This document shows positions 1 through 12,686 of a DNA stretch of 64,000 nt, one piece after another; the first letter of the stretch is position 1, and the number at the start of each line of letters is the position of its first letter. The notes under the pieces were generated by a model. It searched no databases and was not told the DNA's origin. It saw only the letters and a program-made list of their open reading frames with translations. The stretch covers positions 26,468,858-26,532,857 of the forward strand of contig OX387190.1 of the NCBI GenBank assembly GCA_947561395.2. Direction: 5' to 3'. This DNA comes from Buxus sempervirens. Lineage: Eukaryota; Streptophyta; Magnoliopsida; Buxales; Buxaceae. Made by a program: the position numbers and the translations under genes.

Positions 1-2246
1 ACTGTTAACACTCTGGAATCTGTACAGTTTATATATAATAAACTAAATGAGATCGAAGATCCTAGTAAGTCATCATATGATAAATTAAATACACATGCGG
101 ATATATCTCAAATCATAATACATCACAAGTAATCAAGTGCAAGTGAAACAACCCCGTATCTCACTAAATAATATGAATTCACAACAAGGTTAAGAAGAAT
201 TACAATAATCATCAAATGGAATATATAAATCCATTTATAACTTAGAAGCAAACCAATTTGATTAATCCGATAAACCATATCATATCATATCACAAGATTA
301 ATCAAAGTAATGTCCTGCCAGAACTATAGACATCGGCCAGAACTACAACTATAGTATTCAGACCAGGATGCACAGTCCTTGGATCATAAGATCACCACAC
401 ACAACACATTTCGGATAAATCCCCTTCTACAGGGAAATACCAATCACATCGCTCACATTGCCAGGAGGAATCAAACGTCTCGACTGGCTCTCATCACAAA
501 ATAAATATTAACATGCCGGGAGGAATCCTTAACTCAACCAGCTTCGTCACTCCAATCAGTACGACTCCCTCTACTCTCATATTGATGAGCCTTCACATAC
601 TCAAATTTTCATTATCTTTTTAACATCCACACAATAATTCCATATTCAAAACATAATAAGGATCTCACTGAGATCAAATAGTAAAATTCATTTTTCTACC
701 TTACATACCGGTAAAGTGCTAACCCACTATTGATAAATTACACTTATCGCAGGGTAAAACCAATTTAATAAGTGTGCAATATACACGATTCCAAAATTAG
801 AAATACATATATGTGTGTCATCTTATTCAAATATGCATATTTTTCTCAAAATAGTAATATTATATTATAAATGCAATTTGGAAATCATGCTAGTGTAATT
901 CACATAAAATATTTAATAACAAGGATAACCATCGTTGTTTGAAATTTACTATACATATATAATTGATGAAATCCGATTTAGGACTCTCTGATGCAAATAA
1001 TTGAGTCATGCAGTTACCTGACCATTCGTGTACAAATTTCCCATTTTTAATTAAATTGAGCAAAATACTCTTTCATACAATATGCTAAATTGCACCTAAA
1101 TTACAATTTTTCTCTTTAATTTTAGTAAATTGACCTTATCCTATTTTTAAATAATTTATAAATCTTAAAAATCACTTTAAACACCTTTTTCCTTGAATTC
1201 TGATTTTTCTTACAAATTTTAACTAAAATGGAATTATTTATTAGGATTTGAACTGATTTGTTGAATTTAACTAAAATTTGAACTAAAACTTAAAACTTAA
1301 TTCTTTAAGTTCTATTCATTAGTAACTATCTCATTTATAACTGTTTTCAGATTCATATATAAATTTTGTACTAAAACTTAAATACTTTTCAAATTCGACG
1401 ATAAGCACTGTTACTTCATTTTTTTTGATCAAATGTGCTACTTTGAGGATTTTTGTAGATCAATCTAGGAATCCTCTTAACTTAAAATTAGTTCCTATGT
1501 AATCTACATCTGATAAACTAATTTTTAAGCTATTAAACCGAAATTTATAATAATGTTTGCATGGTTTCGAAGACATCCCGAAACTTCCCAAAACCATTTG
1601 AAAACTATCATAAAAACAAAAAAGAGAGCATCCGTATGTTAATCATAACTTAAACATAGCCTCCCATGAATCAATTACAATCAAATGTTTACAATATTTA
1701 TATATTTTATAATTAAATTACCTACTTAAAATCAAATTAATTGATGACTTACTGTTGTGCAGATTCCGAAACTGTTATTGAAACTGCTATTGTAAATCAC
1801 CTTCTACAGCAACTCTCCCTTCTCCTCCGAGTTACACCTAATGCCATTGACTCCATACATTGAAAAAGAAATTAAGAATGGAGAAGGAGGATAGGAACGG
1901 AGAAGAAAGAGGAGGGAAAGGCAGATGCATGAAGTTGTTTTTGATTTCGCAGCACGTATCAGGTTCGTGTCATTCACGATCTGCTCTTCTTATTTTAAAT
2001 ACAAACACCGGTTTAACCAAACCAAACCAATTTAAGGAACCGGTTTACTTGAACTGACCCACATCAAACCGAACTAACCCAAAATCAACCTAAACTAAAC
2101 TAAATTAACTCAACCAATTAAAACCATTAGTTTAATAAACATATTTAATTAAAACTAATGCAATAAATTCCTCAATAACTAACACAAAATTTTAATTTAT
2201 CTAAAACACATGAAAAGATCAAAATTTCAGATTCTAGGATGTTACA
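1..2246 (-). repeat. Gypsy-type LTR remnant, cut by the left edge of the window
   Basis: Read on the minus strand, the segment starts at 2246 with TGTAACATCCTAGAATC, a common start for plant Ty3/gypsy LTRs, and runs AT-rich and non-coding to the window edge. It contains stretches about 400-600 that resemble the central part of such LTRs. There is no open frame of useful length. The far end and second TSD copy are not visible, so whether this is a solo LTR or part of an element cannot be told. The assignment is by pattern recognition only. Confidence 0.45.
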
Positions 2247-2895
2247 ATAGGGACTACACAAACCTCAGGGATTAGTTGGTATGCACAAGTGGACAAGATA
2301 CCCCGGGTTCTAAAAAAAAAATTTTTTTTTTTTTTTGGTTAAAATTCTGTTACATATAATAGAGGCCTAGGACACTAGAAAGAATACAAGACATGAAAAG
2401 ACATCAACGAATTTTTTTTTTTTTTAATATTTTTATTACGGAGGTTTTTATGTTGGGTTAAGACCCCAAGAGTTCAGCCCAGCACTATCCAACCCATTCG
2501 CCACTCCTATGGTCCTATCTAAAATTTTAGCCATAACCATTGGGTTTCCAATCCTTCGTTTTTTCCTTTTGTATTTACTTACCTCAGTTACGTGTTCTCT
2601 AACTGGGAAGCTCTTACTCACGTTCCCTAACCCGAGAAACCAATAAATATACTGGGCTGGATGTTCTGGTACTTGGCCAGTCGGGTCAGACAAAGACTAA
2701 TTTGAGAGCATCAAATCGAACCGGCCCGAACCAAACTTATTACAGTAGTCGGTTTTGGGTCTTTAAATCTGTTTCGGTTCTTAACTAACAAAACCAACGC
2801 AGTTTCGGTTCGATAAAGGTCAAAGTCAATCCAAAACCAAACCAAACTGACTACGTATAATATGCATGACTACACATCAGATAAGAGTCAGCAAT
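2247..2895. other. Non-coding spacer with homopolymer runs
   Basis: No gene is seen. The stretch holds an A-run joined to a T-run (about 2311-2337), a second T-run near 2411, and a segment at 2700-2860 rich in ggttcgg/aaccgaacc, which resembles the interior of degenerate hAT MITEs seen later in the window. The 81-codon frame on the minus strand at 2448-2693 has no recognisable domain and is probably chance. Confidence 0.5.
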
Positions 2896-3252
2896 GGCGG
2901 AACCACCTTATAGTTAGGGGGGACAATTCCTAACTTTTATTTTTTAAATAAAAAATATATATTTTTATATGTTTTAATTAAAATTTATGTTTTGACCCCT
3001 CTAAAATTTCTGATTTGCCCCCCCCCCCCCCCCCAACTTATTGAAATTTCTATATTTTATGAGAATCTCCTCTAAAATTTCTGGTTCCCCCCCCCCCCCC
3101 CCCCCCCCCCGGAATTGAAATTCCTATATTTCATGAGAATCCCCTCTAAAATTTTTGGTTTGCCCCCCAACTCATTGAAATTTCTATATTTCATGAGAAG
3201 TGTTAATTCAAAATTTTTTGGGCCCCCTCAGATTTGGAGTCCTGGTTCCGCC
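2896..3252. mobile_element. MITE-like element with terminal inverted repeats and poly-C tracts
   Basis: The left end ggcggaaccacc (2896) is mirrored by cctggttccgcc (3241-3252), giving imperfect inverted ends of about 12 bp. Inside are about three tandem units of about 70 bp (2999-3215), each with ctctaaaattt, a C-run, and ttgaaattyctatatttyatgagaa. The C-runs grow from 6 to 16 to about 25 bases. No clear TSD is seen. No protein is encoded. Confidence 0.45.
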
Positions 3253-4100
3253 CCCTGGGAGTCAAAGAGGTTGACGAGTTTGAGAGGCTTGTCTAAATCA
3301 TGGTACAACTTCTTGAGCTTTGATTGATAAGTAAAATTTTTTAAAATTAAATTTAAATAATAGGAAGAGTTTTTTCGAAACCTCTAACGTATAATCTTAC
3401 TGATTCATCCCGTTTGAAGGGACAAGCATTAGATCTGAAATATCTCCATAATAGGTGAAACTTACAAAGCCGTTGGACCAACGGATGAAACATGGAGTTG
3501 CTCCGGCTGATGATATGCATTGCCAATTAAACAGACTTCTATCGTTTCAATTTTGAACAAAACCCACAAGTCAAGATATAACGGCTCATACAAGACAGCT
3601 AGCCTATGCACACGCCCAAATAGAGAGCCACACAGGTAAGTCAAGATAACAACTCATACATGACAGCTAGCCTATGCACTCCAAATACTCACTGGTAACG
3701 ACATTTTCATTGATGAAGACGAAAGTATGAATAAAATGTGGGGGTGAAGGAATTTAATACTCTTGAATTTAGTACAGAACCGGCTTTTTCAACGATTTTT
3801 AGCCTTATTTGTTTGTTTTTTCACATAAGCAAGTTTTTCGAATGATTAATTATGTCCCAGTACTTCCTACGTTATTGCTAGATAATTGGGTCCATTATCA
3901 ATACTTAATATATGCGAATTTCGAAATGAAATCCTTAAAGGATCTATCAAAGCATGTCACATAATATGTTTTGATTTGAGCAAACCAGAGTGGTAGAGGA
4001 AAAAAAATTTTTTTTTTGGTGGAAAAGTGGTGGAGGAAATTGGGTAGAAGATTTATAGTAGCAAATTTTTGAGCTAATTATTGCCTTCTTGTGCCATAAT

Positions 4101-4105
4101 ATGTA
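4101..4105. repeat. TSD of the solo LTR, left copy
   Basis: The sequence atgta directly precedes TGTAGACACC and is repeated at 6541-6545 directly after ...TCTCACA. Confidence 0.75.
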
Positions 4106-4220
4106 TGTAGACACCCCAAATTGCACTTCCATAGAAGAAAACCTTCAAAAAGAGCTTTAAAAGTCTTATTTGAACCTTGATATACGTCAAACATTCAAAA
4201 ACAATCAAAAAAGGATGCTA

Positions 4221-4488
4221 ACCGCACTGAGTATACGGTTTTTGTAATTTTGGTCTCAACCGCCCTGTATGTGCGGTTGCAACCGCACACATAGCACGGT
4301 TGATATCCATGCTTGTTGCGTGAGCTGTCACGTGGCTTCGCGAAGCTTCGACCGTTGAGCCACGTCGACAGCAATCATGACGAGCGTAACTGAATTGGAC
4401 CGCCCTGTATGTGCGGTTTGGTTAAATTTGCATAGAAACCGCACTTATAGTGACGGTTCGGTGAAAACCGCACTGTGTATGCGGTTTT
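4221..4488. repeat. Array of six accgcac...gcggtt palindromes
   Basis: Six short imperfect palindromes lie at 4221-4240, 4258-4278, 4281-4301, 4399-4419, 4436-4458 and 4464-4488. Each has the form aaccgc-N(8-10)-gcggtt with a central ta-rich step such as cactgtgtatg. Between the third and fourth lies a longer hairpin (about 4323-4372) with arms gctgtcacgtggct and agccacgtcgacagc. The pattern resembles subterminal repeats of CACTA elements, but no CACTA ends or transposase are seen. It sits inside the left part of the solo LTR. Confidence 0.7.
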
Positions 4489-4687
4489 GGCTGTTCGGGG
4501 GATTTGCGAAATGGCTCGATCTCTGAGCCTTATTTACGCATATTATCTCTCTCTCAGAGACTTGAACTCCCTATTTCACCCTCTGAAACTTCTAGTATTA
4601 CAACAATTCAAGGCATTGGCTTGAATTGGAATAATCTAGAAGGCTTTTTAGGCCTACCCTTGGGACTCTTCTACCCCTGGCTTGACC

Positions 4688-4695
4688 TATAAATA
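4688..4695 (+). promoter_or_regulatory. TATA box of the solo LTR
   Basis: TATAAATA is followed by agaggcgtcctcctcttgca, a typical LTR U3/R junction. It could start transcription rightward, toward 7 kb. Confidence 0.5.
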
Positions 4696-6540
4696 GAGGC
4701 GTCCTCCTCTTGCAAATGGCTGATAATTTGAAGCACTGAAGCTCTGCTGGAAGAAGGGAAGCTCTGCTGGATTGTCTACTCAACTGCTCAAGCTACTAAA
4801 GGTAAAGCTCATTTGGGTTTATTGCTTCCTCTTTACATTTCACTCCCAACTTCTACCTTTCTGTAGTGTAAAGACAATTTGTGATTGCTTGTAGCCCCAA
4901 ACCACATCCAAAGTACCTGGGAATCCTCTCTAGCCGTAAAACGTGAAGAGAGAGCCTGGGGAAAAAGATGTTGGAATGGACCCTCTAGGCTTAGAACCTA
5001 CAATGTGATGAAAGCATGCTGTGTGGTTATTTTGAACCTATGACTGCTTCTCTGATCTATTTTGTATTTGGAGAAAATGCACGAATCCATGCTCTCAATA
5101 GCAATGGATTCCAACCTTCTCCTAGATGTGATTTTCCACACCTTCACACACACTTTTCACCATTTTCATCAAAGAAGCTAGATCTTGGATTTCCATGTTT
5201 AATACGGGAAATCTGAATCAATTAGCTTCAGAATGAACTCTAGAACTTCATGAGATTGTCTTGTTGATTTTCAAGTGTTTTGGTCGAATTCACTTGCACA
5301 CATGCACTAGTTTTGGGCTTTCTCTTCAAATATTTCAAAACAGGGCAACATTTGTGGCCTGTTTTAGAATGCTCATAACTTCATCCTCCGGATGAATTTT
5401 TGAGTGATTCCAAAAACATGTGATAGATAAGTTGGCCTACTTCATATCTGGAAAATTTCGTTCACTTTTATGGAGCCATTTTTTGACACCATCTGTTCAA
5501 AGTCTGTAAGTCAGTTCAGCCCAGATTGCTGAACTTGCCGCTTTGATGGTGCACCGTTTGCTCAATTTTAATCCGTTTTGAGTGATTCCAATTCCTGAGT
5601 TTTCCTTGAGAAGTCTATTTTCATTTCCAACTGATTTCGGCAGATTTTGATCTGTTTTGTGCCCTGGGTGCTCAATTGACTCAGAGATGCTCGCTGGCAT
5701 AGTCCAGAGCTAATCTGTGGTCTTCTAGGCCTGTTCAAGAGAGGTTTTTTTCAGAGATGCTCGCTGGCATAGTCCACATTTGGGTAGAGTTTGATGTGAG
5801 GTTTTTTTCTTTGGAAAGATGGCACCACATACTTCCTCCATACCAATTTTCATGGATTTTTATTGAGCCAAACTCCACGAATACGACTTTTAAAATGCCT
5901 ACCCACCACTTTTTCCAAGTTATAACAGAAGATTTCAGATGTAGATTTCTCTCTCGTTTTAAATCGGATTGAGCTGAATTTTTTACTGTATACTCTATTA
6001 TATACCAGTTTTCAAATGGCTTTGGTTTCATTGGATTTGGATTTAAATTGAGTGAGTTATGGTTAATCGAAGCTTTCAAATTCTCATAATCTGATTTTTC
6101 CAGATTTGCCTTGAATTGGTTTTGCTTCAATTTTTAACTTGATTTTTATTCGCTCATGAAGTTCTAAGAGGTGATATATCCATGGAGAGAGTTCGTATTT
6201 ATTGGACTACTCATGTGGAATAATCACTTACATTTTGCTTACTTTTAAGCATCCTTTGTCTTTTTTTATTAGCAAACAATCTTTAGCATAAGCAAGCATG
6301 TGGCAACCGTCTTTGACGGATGAGTGGGGGTGCCTAACACCTTCCCCCGCTTATAAATAATTCTCCTTACCTGATCTCTAGATTTTTCCTTGTATTAGAG
6401 CTACTTTGGCTCTATTTGGCATAGATGATCCCTTTGGTGTCCATTCACACCTTAAAATGGATGGTGGCGACTCTTTACATTTATCGATCCCCGCGTGACG
6501 ATATCGGAAGTCATCCTAGATGACATTTCCATGTCTCACA

Positions 6541-6545
6541 ATGTA
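6541..6545. repeat. TSD of the solo LTR, right copy
   Basis: The sequence atgta matches 4101-4105 exactly. Confidence 0.75.
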
Positions 6546-7049
6546 TAATTAAAGACATGAGATTTTTCAAAAAATGATTTTGTACATATTATTTGCAACA
6601 AACGCATGATTGGCCGATGAAAATTTTTTTAAGAAAAAAAGTCAAATAATTGGTGGGGTCCACATGCCTTGCTATGTTCTTGGAAATTCCTATGTGGATT
6701 ATCTATGATCAGTCCATGAAAAAGAGTTCCCGCGAAATAAACAATTGGAATTGATGCTTTGGTATGCATGTCAACAGAGTTATTTCCTCTCCTGTCTTCT
6801 ATTTCACCGATTAATAATCCACATCTCTTATGGTATAATCTAAGTGTGTCCCTTTCAGACAACATTGATGGTGTTCATGCTATTTAATTTACTTATTAAA
6901 TTGCTAGAATATTACTAGCACACTTAAAAAAATCATGTAAGAGGGTAAGCCATTTTTTCCTTTTTTGGTTTCATCGATAATACAATGTTATTTGGACCCT
7001 CTAATCCCTAAAATAATCAGGTGGTTCAGAACAAATTATCTGCTAACAT

Positions 7050-7236
7050 AGAACCAGCTTTTTCAAGGATTTTAAGCCCTTTTTGTTTTTTGTTTTTCGT
7101 TTTTTCCCTAAGCTAGCTTAGCTAATGAACATCTCTAACTTGCTGTCCACTCATCAATATACAAAATTTTGAGCAGATTGCTGCCTTCTTGTGCCTTTTA
7201 TATAATCAAAGACATGAAATTTTTTCATAAATTATT

Positions 7237-7270
<34 letters not shown>

Positions 7271-7556
7271 TTTAGGACAATATTGATGGGATTATTAAAT
7301 AAATTAATAAAACATAACTTGCACTAACAGAAAATTTGAGAGCAGTTGATATAGGAGGGTAAGCCATTTTAATTTCCCTGTTTTTTTTTCTTTCTTGGGT
7401 TCCACCCACATTCTTATATATATTGTAAATCCAAAACTCTTTATCATGTAGAACTAAAATTCAAAGATAAGTTGAACAATCCAAACTTAGACCATGGACC
7501 ATATTAATCCAGAGAATAGTCAGGTGTTGCAGAGCAAATCATCTGCTAATTTACTA
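7050..7556. repeat. Duplicated block, copy B (uninterrupted)
   Basis: It aligns with copy A across the point where the solo LTR sits: here gtgcctttta runs straight into tataatcaaagacatg, so it keeps a pre-insertion-like arrangement. It contains a (gt)n(at)n microsatellite at about 7239-7270. Divergence from copy A is considerable, so the duplication is old. Confidence 0.6.
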
Positions 7557-7656
7557 GGAATGAAAATGTTGCAGTAAATAGATCCATATTCAAGAAGGAT
7601 AACAGCCTGTGCATTAAAAAGACAATTAAAATCTCAGTAAAAAGGAGTTCTAATGA

Positions 7657-8849
7657 TCAAGAAGATATTCCTACACCAAGAAAGTCTATGAAAGGAAGAT
7701 CCTTTTTGATAGAGTCATCTCCTTGTTCTTGTTGTGTGCTTGTTCTCAAAAATGGAAATGCGACTGAATCATCTCCAAACCTCATTGACTCCCTCTTGAG
7801 TGTACCGGGATTCCCATAACCATCAAGTGTACTAGAATGCTTGAAGGGATAAGATAAAACCCTTTTGTAGTGAGGGAGGCCCGATGTAGATAACTGCCGG
7901 TATCCACCGTATATGTGAGAATTGGAATGGTAGTGATTACGAGAGGGGTCTGAACTATGTGAAATATCCATGAAACTGAAGCTAGAACTCGAATTGAAGT
8001 AATATCTTCCCTTTCTGCCGAAATTATCCACTGCAGCTGAGTTAGCAGTTGTGTTTGATCCAGAAAAATTCCAAGAGGGATGTGAGTTGGAAGGTGATAC
8101 TACAAGGATTTCATCCATGGAATGGTTTCTGAAATCAAGGATTCCTTTAGTGTCTGATTGAACTCTTGAAGTATAATCCCCTTGAAGTCTAGAACACCTT
8201 CCCAGAAAACTAATAGATGTGGTGTTGGATTCATTAGCAAATGGATCTTGGCAGCTTCTCTTGCCATAGAGCTTGGATTGTTCCCTATGCCTTCTTGCCA
8301 TGATAACATGCCAGTGATTCTTCACTGCATTATCAGTTCTGCCGGGGAAGAGCCGCGCTATCAGAGCCCACTTGTTTCCATGTATACGATGAGCTGCAAG
8401 GAGCCTTTCTTCCTCTTCTTCTGTAAACGGGCTTCTGTTAATTCTCGGATCGAGTTGGTTAAACCACCTTAGTCTGCAACTCTTGCCTGCAGTTACAAGG
8501 AAAATATGAAAACTTCATAAATACTAGACTACACAGAAAAGGGACAGAGATGAGGATTGATCTTTTTAAGTTGTAGTCCATGGTGCAATCACAAACTTTA
8601 ATTGACAATTTGTTGTGGAAAATATGTTCGACCTGTCCTAAAATAATAAAAGTAGAGAGAGAGAGAGAGAGTTTCTGATGAACATGTGTCACCTGATCTT
8701 CCTTGGAGCTTTTCTGCAATGGAATTCCAGTTCTGGGGACCGTATTGTTCGACGAGCTGACGGAGTTTCTCGTCTTCTGCAGGTCTCCAATGTCCTCGTG
8801 GGCAACCCTTTACATCATCACTTGCATCAGTTATGAATTCCTCCATCAT
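7657..8849 (-). CDS. R2R3-MYB transcription factor, MYB52/54/56/105/117 group
   Basis: Nuclear DNA-binding transcription factor. Exon 1 is 8849-8693 and exon 2 is 8486-7657; the intron has GT-AG ends and splits the Gly codon of GRSG|KSC, a usual R2R3-MYB position. The product is 328 residues. R2 covers about residues 17-66 with Trp21, Trp41 and Trp60. R3 covers about 67-117 with Phe73, Trp92 and Trp111, Phe in place of the first Trp being usual. The run [17 protein letters not shown] matches the subgroup containing MYB52, MYB54, MYB56, MYB105 and MYB117, known for roles in cell-wall formation, organ boundaries and seed traits; I cannot pick one orthologue. The C-terminal two thirds are Ser/Asn-rich and low in recognisable motifs, as expected for the activation region. 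The start chosen is the first in-frame ATG (MMEEF). No second intron interrupts R3 here. Confidence 0.92.
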
Positions 8850-8968
8850 CGGTAGGGATCGTTTATGCAAATCGCGACCTCTCCGAACTCCACCGCACCA
8901 CAGGAAGGAAGATAACAGGATTAAGGATAAAAAAGAATAAGCACAAAATGAATCAGAAAGTGGGTTGG

Positions 8969-8975
8969 TTTTATA
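8969..8975 (-). promoter_or_regulatory. Candidate TATA box of the MYB gene
   Basis: TATAAAA on the minus strand lies about 120 bp before the MYB start codon, which leaves room for a short 5' UTR. The position fits; there is no other support. Confidence 0.45.
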
Positions 8976-11351
8976 GTTACGGATGAGCAGTCCCTTTTGT
9001 TGTTTTTACACGATACTGTGAGCCTATATACCTATAGAACGGCTGACCCTTTTCGTGTTTTGCCATCACCAAAATGAAATTCTCTATCAATTCCTACCTG
9101 TTTTTCTAACTTCCTAAACAATCTCTCCTCTTCTCCCAAAGCCTGGTTTGGCATTTAATCAAACGGGTGACTTTGTTTTTATGCCATTTCAATACATAAC
9201 TCTTCTTAGCATGGTCATCTGATCAGTTCATCTCAATATAACCAATATGCTATTATAAGTTCTTGGTTCTTTTAATTAGTTTATTTGGGAGTAAGAAATA
9301 GGTAAGATAATTTATTACTGTGGTGAAATTTATTGTCTTCAAACCCTAGTTTGGATGAAGTTATTGGGTATAATTAGAAAGCTTTCAATGCATCCACATG
9401 TGGTGCAACTAGTTAGAGACTCAGAGATTTGTAATTTGGTATTAAACTTAACAAATTGAAGAAATTCATTCAATTTATATGTCAAATAAGGGTAGATATT
9501 CTTCATATATAAACATAGGTTCCTTATGTTCTTCCATATGGAGGGTTGAAGTGATCAATAGACTAGATATAGGATTGTGGATCTGATAGATATAGAGAGT
9601 GTTTCCCTCTTTATCAATCACTGCTACAATACTGATCAATATTAGGCAATTTCTCTTATGTATATAAGCAATGTCCCATTTGCCACCTGGAATGGACCTC
9701 TTTGGTTGAAACTTGCCATGTGGGGAGGGGTTTGTGTTGTCGAGGTGGAACAATTTAGCCAGCTCAGCTTCCACATGTAAGGCAGAAAATAACTGGATTG
9801 AATATCAGTCCTTATATAACAGGCAACCTATTATCATAAAATAACTTTGATTTTTTTTTCTTTTACATATCTACCGTTTAAACTTAATTTTTAATACGCT
9901 GGGACAGATTGGTCTGTTTAGCGTCTTAAGAATCTGGTTAAAACCTCAGTTTGGTTTGGCCAAGAGTGAGCCAGATCAAATTGGATAGAACCATAAATAA
10001 CCATTTGCGAAAACCATAGATTGAACCGTTAAAATATGTGTGATCTTCATCCCTTTATCCTTAAGTTGTGTCTGCCATTTTTTCTGGTTATCTTAGTCTA
10101 AAATTGGTGGTTGAACCAGACTATTATCTCACTAGTTCGATGGACAGTTATTATTATTATTATTATTATTTTGAACATTGGCTGAACTAAATATGTGAAA
10201 TTTTGTTTACTACGTCATAAAGGAAGGAAGGAAGGAAGAAAAAAAAAAGCAACCTCTAACCATCATTTTCCCGTTGTAGTAACCAGTAACCACCTAATAA
10301 ATCAGTTGCAGGATGAAAGCCTTCGTCATTTTTTTTATACCAGATTTCTTGCATTACCAGACATGGGTTAATAGCTTGATTCATATCATTGTTGTTCCAC
10401 GCCGCATGATCGAAGCTTTAATTTGTGAGCAAGACGAAACTTAAATCATACCATTGGCAAGCGAATGCTCAAAAACTATAGATAAAAAATGTGATCGATC
10501 GATGGTGTTCATTATCTATTTAATAAGGTAGATTGAAAACTACTAAATGGGGCTAAGCAAGGAGAAACTAACCATTCATGACATTAATGTGATTTCTTAA
10601 AACAGGAGTTCCATTAACTTCATGGTAAGTTAACTGTTCAATTTGTAACTTTTACATTTCAACTTTAGATCTAAGATGACATGTAGGACACAAGTTTAAT
10701 TAGCTAGGGGGTGACCCAAATGCCGTGCAAGTATGGCATCAAGAAAAGTTATAGGTAGCCCATCTTCTCTATCCATACTTCCATGTAGATGGTAAGTCAA
10801 GACAGAAAATGGAAAGGGAGAGTTACATATATTCTAATGATTTCTTAACTGATTGAGATTTTATACCCCACGAAATCAAACTCATCTCTCCTCATGAGCT
10901 TATCCATTACCATCAATATGATTTAAGAGGTTAGTATGATTGTTGTTATTTTTTTTAAATAGAATATATTTGTGTATTGACGCCATTGATCTAGACTCTC
11001 CGGTAGGTGGAGGAATTTATATAGAATGACAATCCAATTGGCTTCTCTTTTGTGATTAATTTGTTCATCCAAGAGGGGACTCACCAATTGGATTGTTCTT
11101 CATAGTTGATGGGCATATGGTTAGTGAATTTTTGACAATCTAACATTCTACAAGTTTCTTTACCTGTTGTCGCTCGCGCTTTGCCATCCATCAAGAAGTT
11201 TGGTTTGTTATTATAACAACTAGAAGTCTGCATCGGCACGATATCGTATGATAAACTCATGCTAACTTCCCATATACTGTATAATTAAATTCCAGAGTCA
11301 TTTTCCAAAATTTCTTGAAACTGTTATATGATTAAACTGTGTGTTCAAGAT

Positions 11352-11451
11352 AGCTTTACTTTAAGTATTGCTTGGAATTCATTCAATTTAACAAGAAGAA
11401 AAGCTATACTTGAAGTATTGCTTGGAATTCATTCAATTTAACAAGAAGAAA
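11352..11451. repeat. 50-bp tandem duplication
   Basis: Two adjacent 50-bp units share tattgcttggaattcattc and aatttaacaagaagaaa almost perfectly, differing mainly in the first 12 bases (agctttacttta against agctatacttga). Intergenic and non-coding. Confidence 0.8.
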
Positions 11452-12655
11452 ATTAAGGACATTAAAATACCCAAAAGTATTGAAAGAGGTTAATGAATAT
11501 ATTGATAGAAGTACTTTGCAAAAGAAAGGTGTTTGTGACAGGCTTGTGCAACCATAATGTTAAAGGTGAAATTCACTGAAATAAATGGGTTTTTGTTGAA
11601 AATGACCCAAAACAGACCTATAAAGCTCATTCCTTTGATGGTTTCAAGTTTAATGTCTATGTTGACAGTAATCTAATAATATGCTAAAATTTATAAATGG
11701 GTTTCTACTAACAGTTGAACATGGCAGCTCATGTAAATTATCTAATTCTAAGACTATTTATGGACCTCAAAACAGACCATATGATCCCAAAAACAAACAT
11801 ATGTCCACCTTAATTTCATGGTTATAGACTCATAAATGGAGCCGTATGAAGGCGACTAGATGACATGTCATAGAACCCTAGCTACAAGAACTCCAAGAAA
11901 ACGGCTTCTAATATATGGACCACATGATTCACTAACAGTATATTGTTAAAGCTCATGATAAATATAAGTACATTATATAGCGTTGGTCGGGCGATGCTGG
12001 TCGATGCAGACCGGACAGGTACTTAGTGTTTTGGTCTGTTAAGTGTGAAATAAATACTTGCAAGTATATGTACTGAACATAAATTAGTATGTACATGAAT
12101 TTCTTGTGTGCCAGAATGCTGTAACAGTTGCATGAATCTAGCATGTAGATGGGGTGCACAACCGGAATAAATTGGCCAGGTTTAAAGGTCATGTTTATGA
12201 TGTTTCAGGGTGTTTTAATGTTAGGTCGAACCTGTGAAACAAGTTTACCTAATTGTTTAAACTTGCTGGACATGGTTTCCATCCATACAATCTGGTTTTG
12301 TCTATAATATTTGTATCTTTTCATTCACTCAATTTTTTTCTTATGTTTATTTGTGAGTATCAAGTCAATTTGTATTAATTATTCCACTCTACCTCTTTTT
12401 AAATCTCCCATTCCATTAAAAATGCTTTAGCAAAGAAAGAACCATTAGAGAATCTCTCTGTCTCTCCTACATCAAATGTAATTATAGCTAGGAGCATGTG
12501 AAACCCCAGCTAGAAAATCCTTTGTTTCCGAAACCCTTCCAAAAGAAAATCTCTTAATTTAGCTTTGGAAAACCTGTTTCCCTCACTTCTTAAATTTCAT
12601 TTAAACCCACCCCACAAAGATACGTTTCTCAAATTTTAAGTACCTAAATATAGCA

Positions 12656-12657
<2 letters not shown>

Positions 12658-12686
<29 letters not shown>

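Larger units (their letters stand above)
4106..6540 (+). mobile_element. Solo LTR, probably of a Ty3/gypsy TAT/Ogre-type element
   Basis: The segment starts TGTAGACACC and ends TCTCACA, flanked by the perfect 5-bp duplication atgta. It has a core promoter (TATAAATA at 4688-4695) and no coding capacity. Near its right end are phrases I associate with TAT/Ogre-type LTRs: ggtgcctaacaccttccc (about 6330) and ggtggcgactct (about 6463). No internal domains or second LTR are present, so recombination between two LTRs probably removed the rest. Internally, a 25-bp phrase around agagatgctcgctggcatag occurs at about 5683 and about 5754. The boundaries are directly seen; the family name is inference. 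Confidence 0.7.
3766..7049. repeat. Duplicated block, copy A (interrupted by the solo LTR)
   Basis: Copy A is the part 3766-4105 joined to 6546-7049. It aligns with 7050-7556. Shared landmarks are gaaccRgctttttcaa, gccttcttgtgcc, aaagacatgaRat, gagggtaagccattt and caaattatctgctaa. Without the solo LTR at 4106-6540 the copy would be about 850 bp. It is non-coding, so this is a local segmental duplication downstream of the MYB gene. Confidence 0.6.

Noticed and set aside
2448-2693. 81-codon minus-strand frame
   Set aside because: Lies in repeat debris; no domain, probably chance.
4221-4488. CRISPR-like array of spaced repeats
   Set aside because: Plant nuclear DNA; units are palindromes with irregular spacing and no cas genes.
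4504-5216. Short frames in the 4.5-5.2 kb segment as a gene with TATA box
   Set aside because: The TATA box and leader belong to a solo LTR with TSD; the frames are chance.
9475-9774. 99-codon minus-strand frame beginning EAELAKLFHL
   Set aside because: It starts at a non-ATG codon, has no recognisable domain and no splice-linked neighbours.
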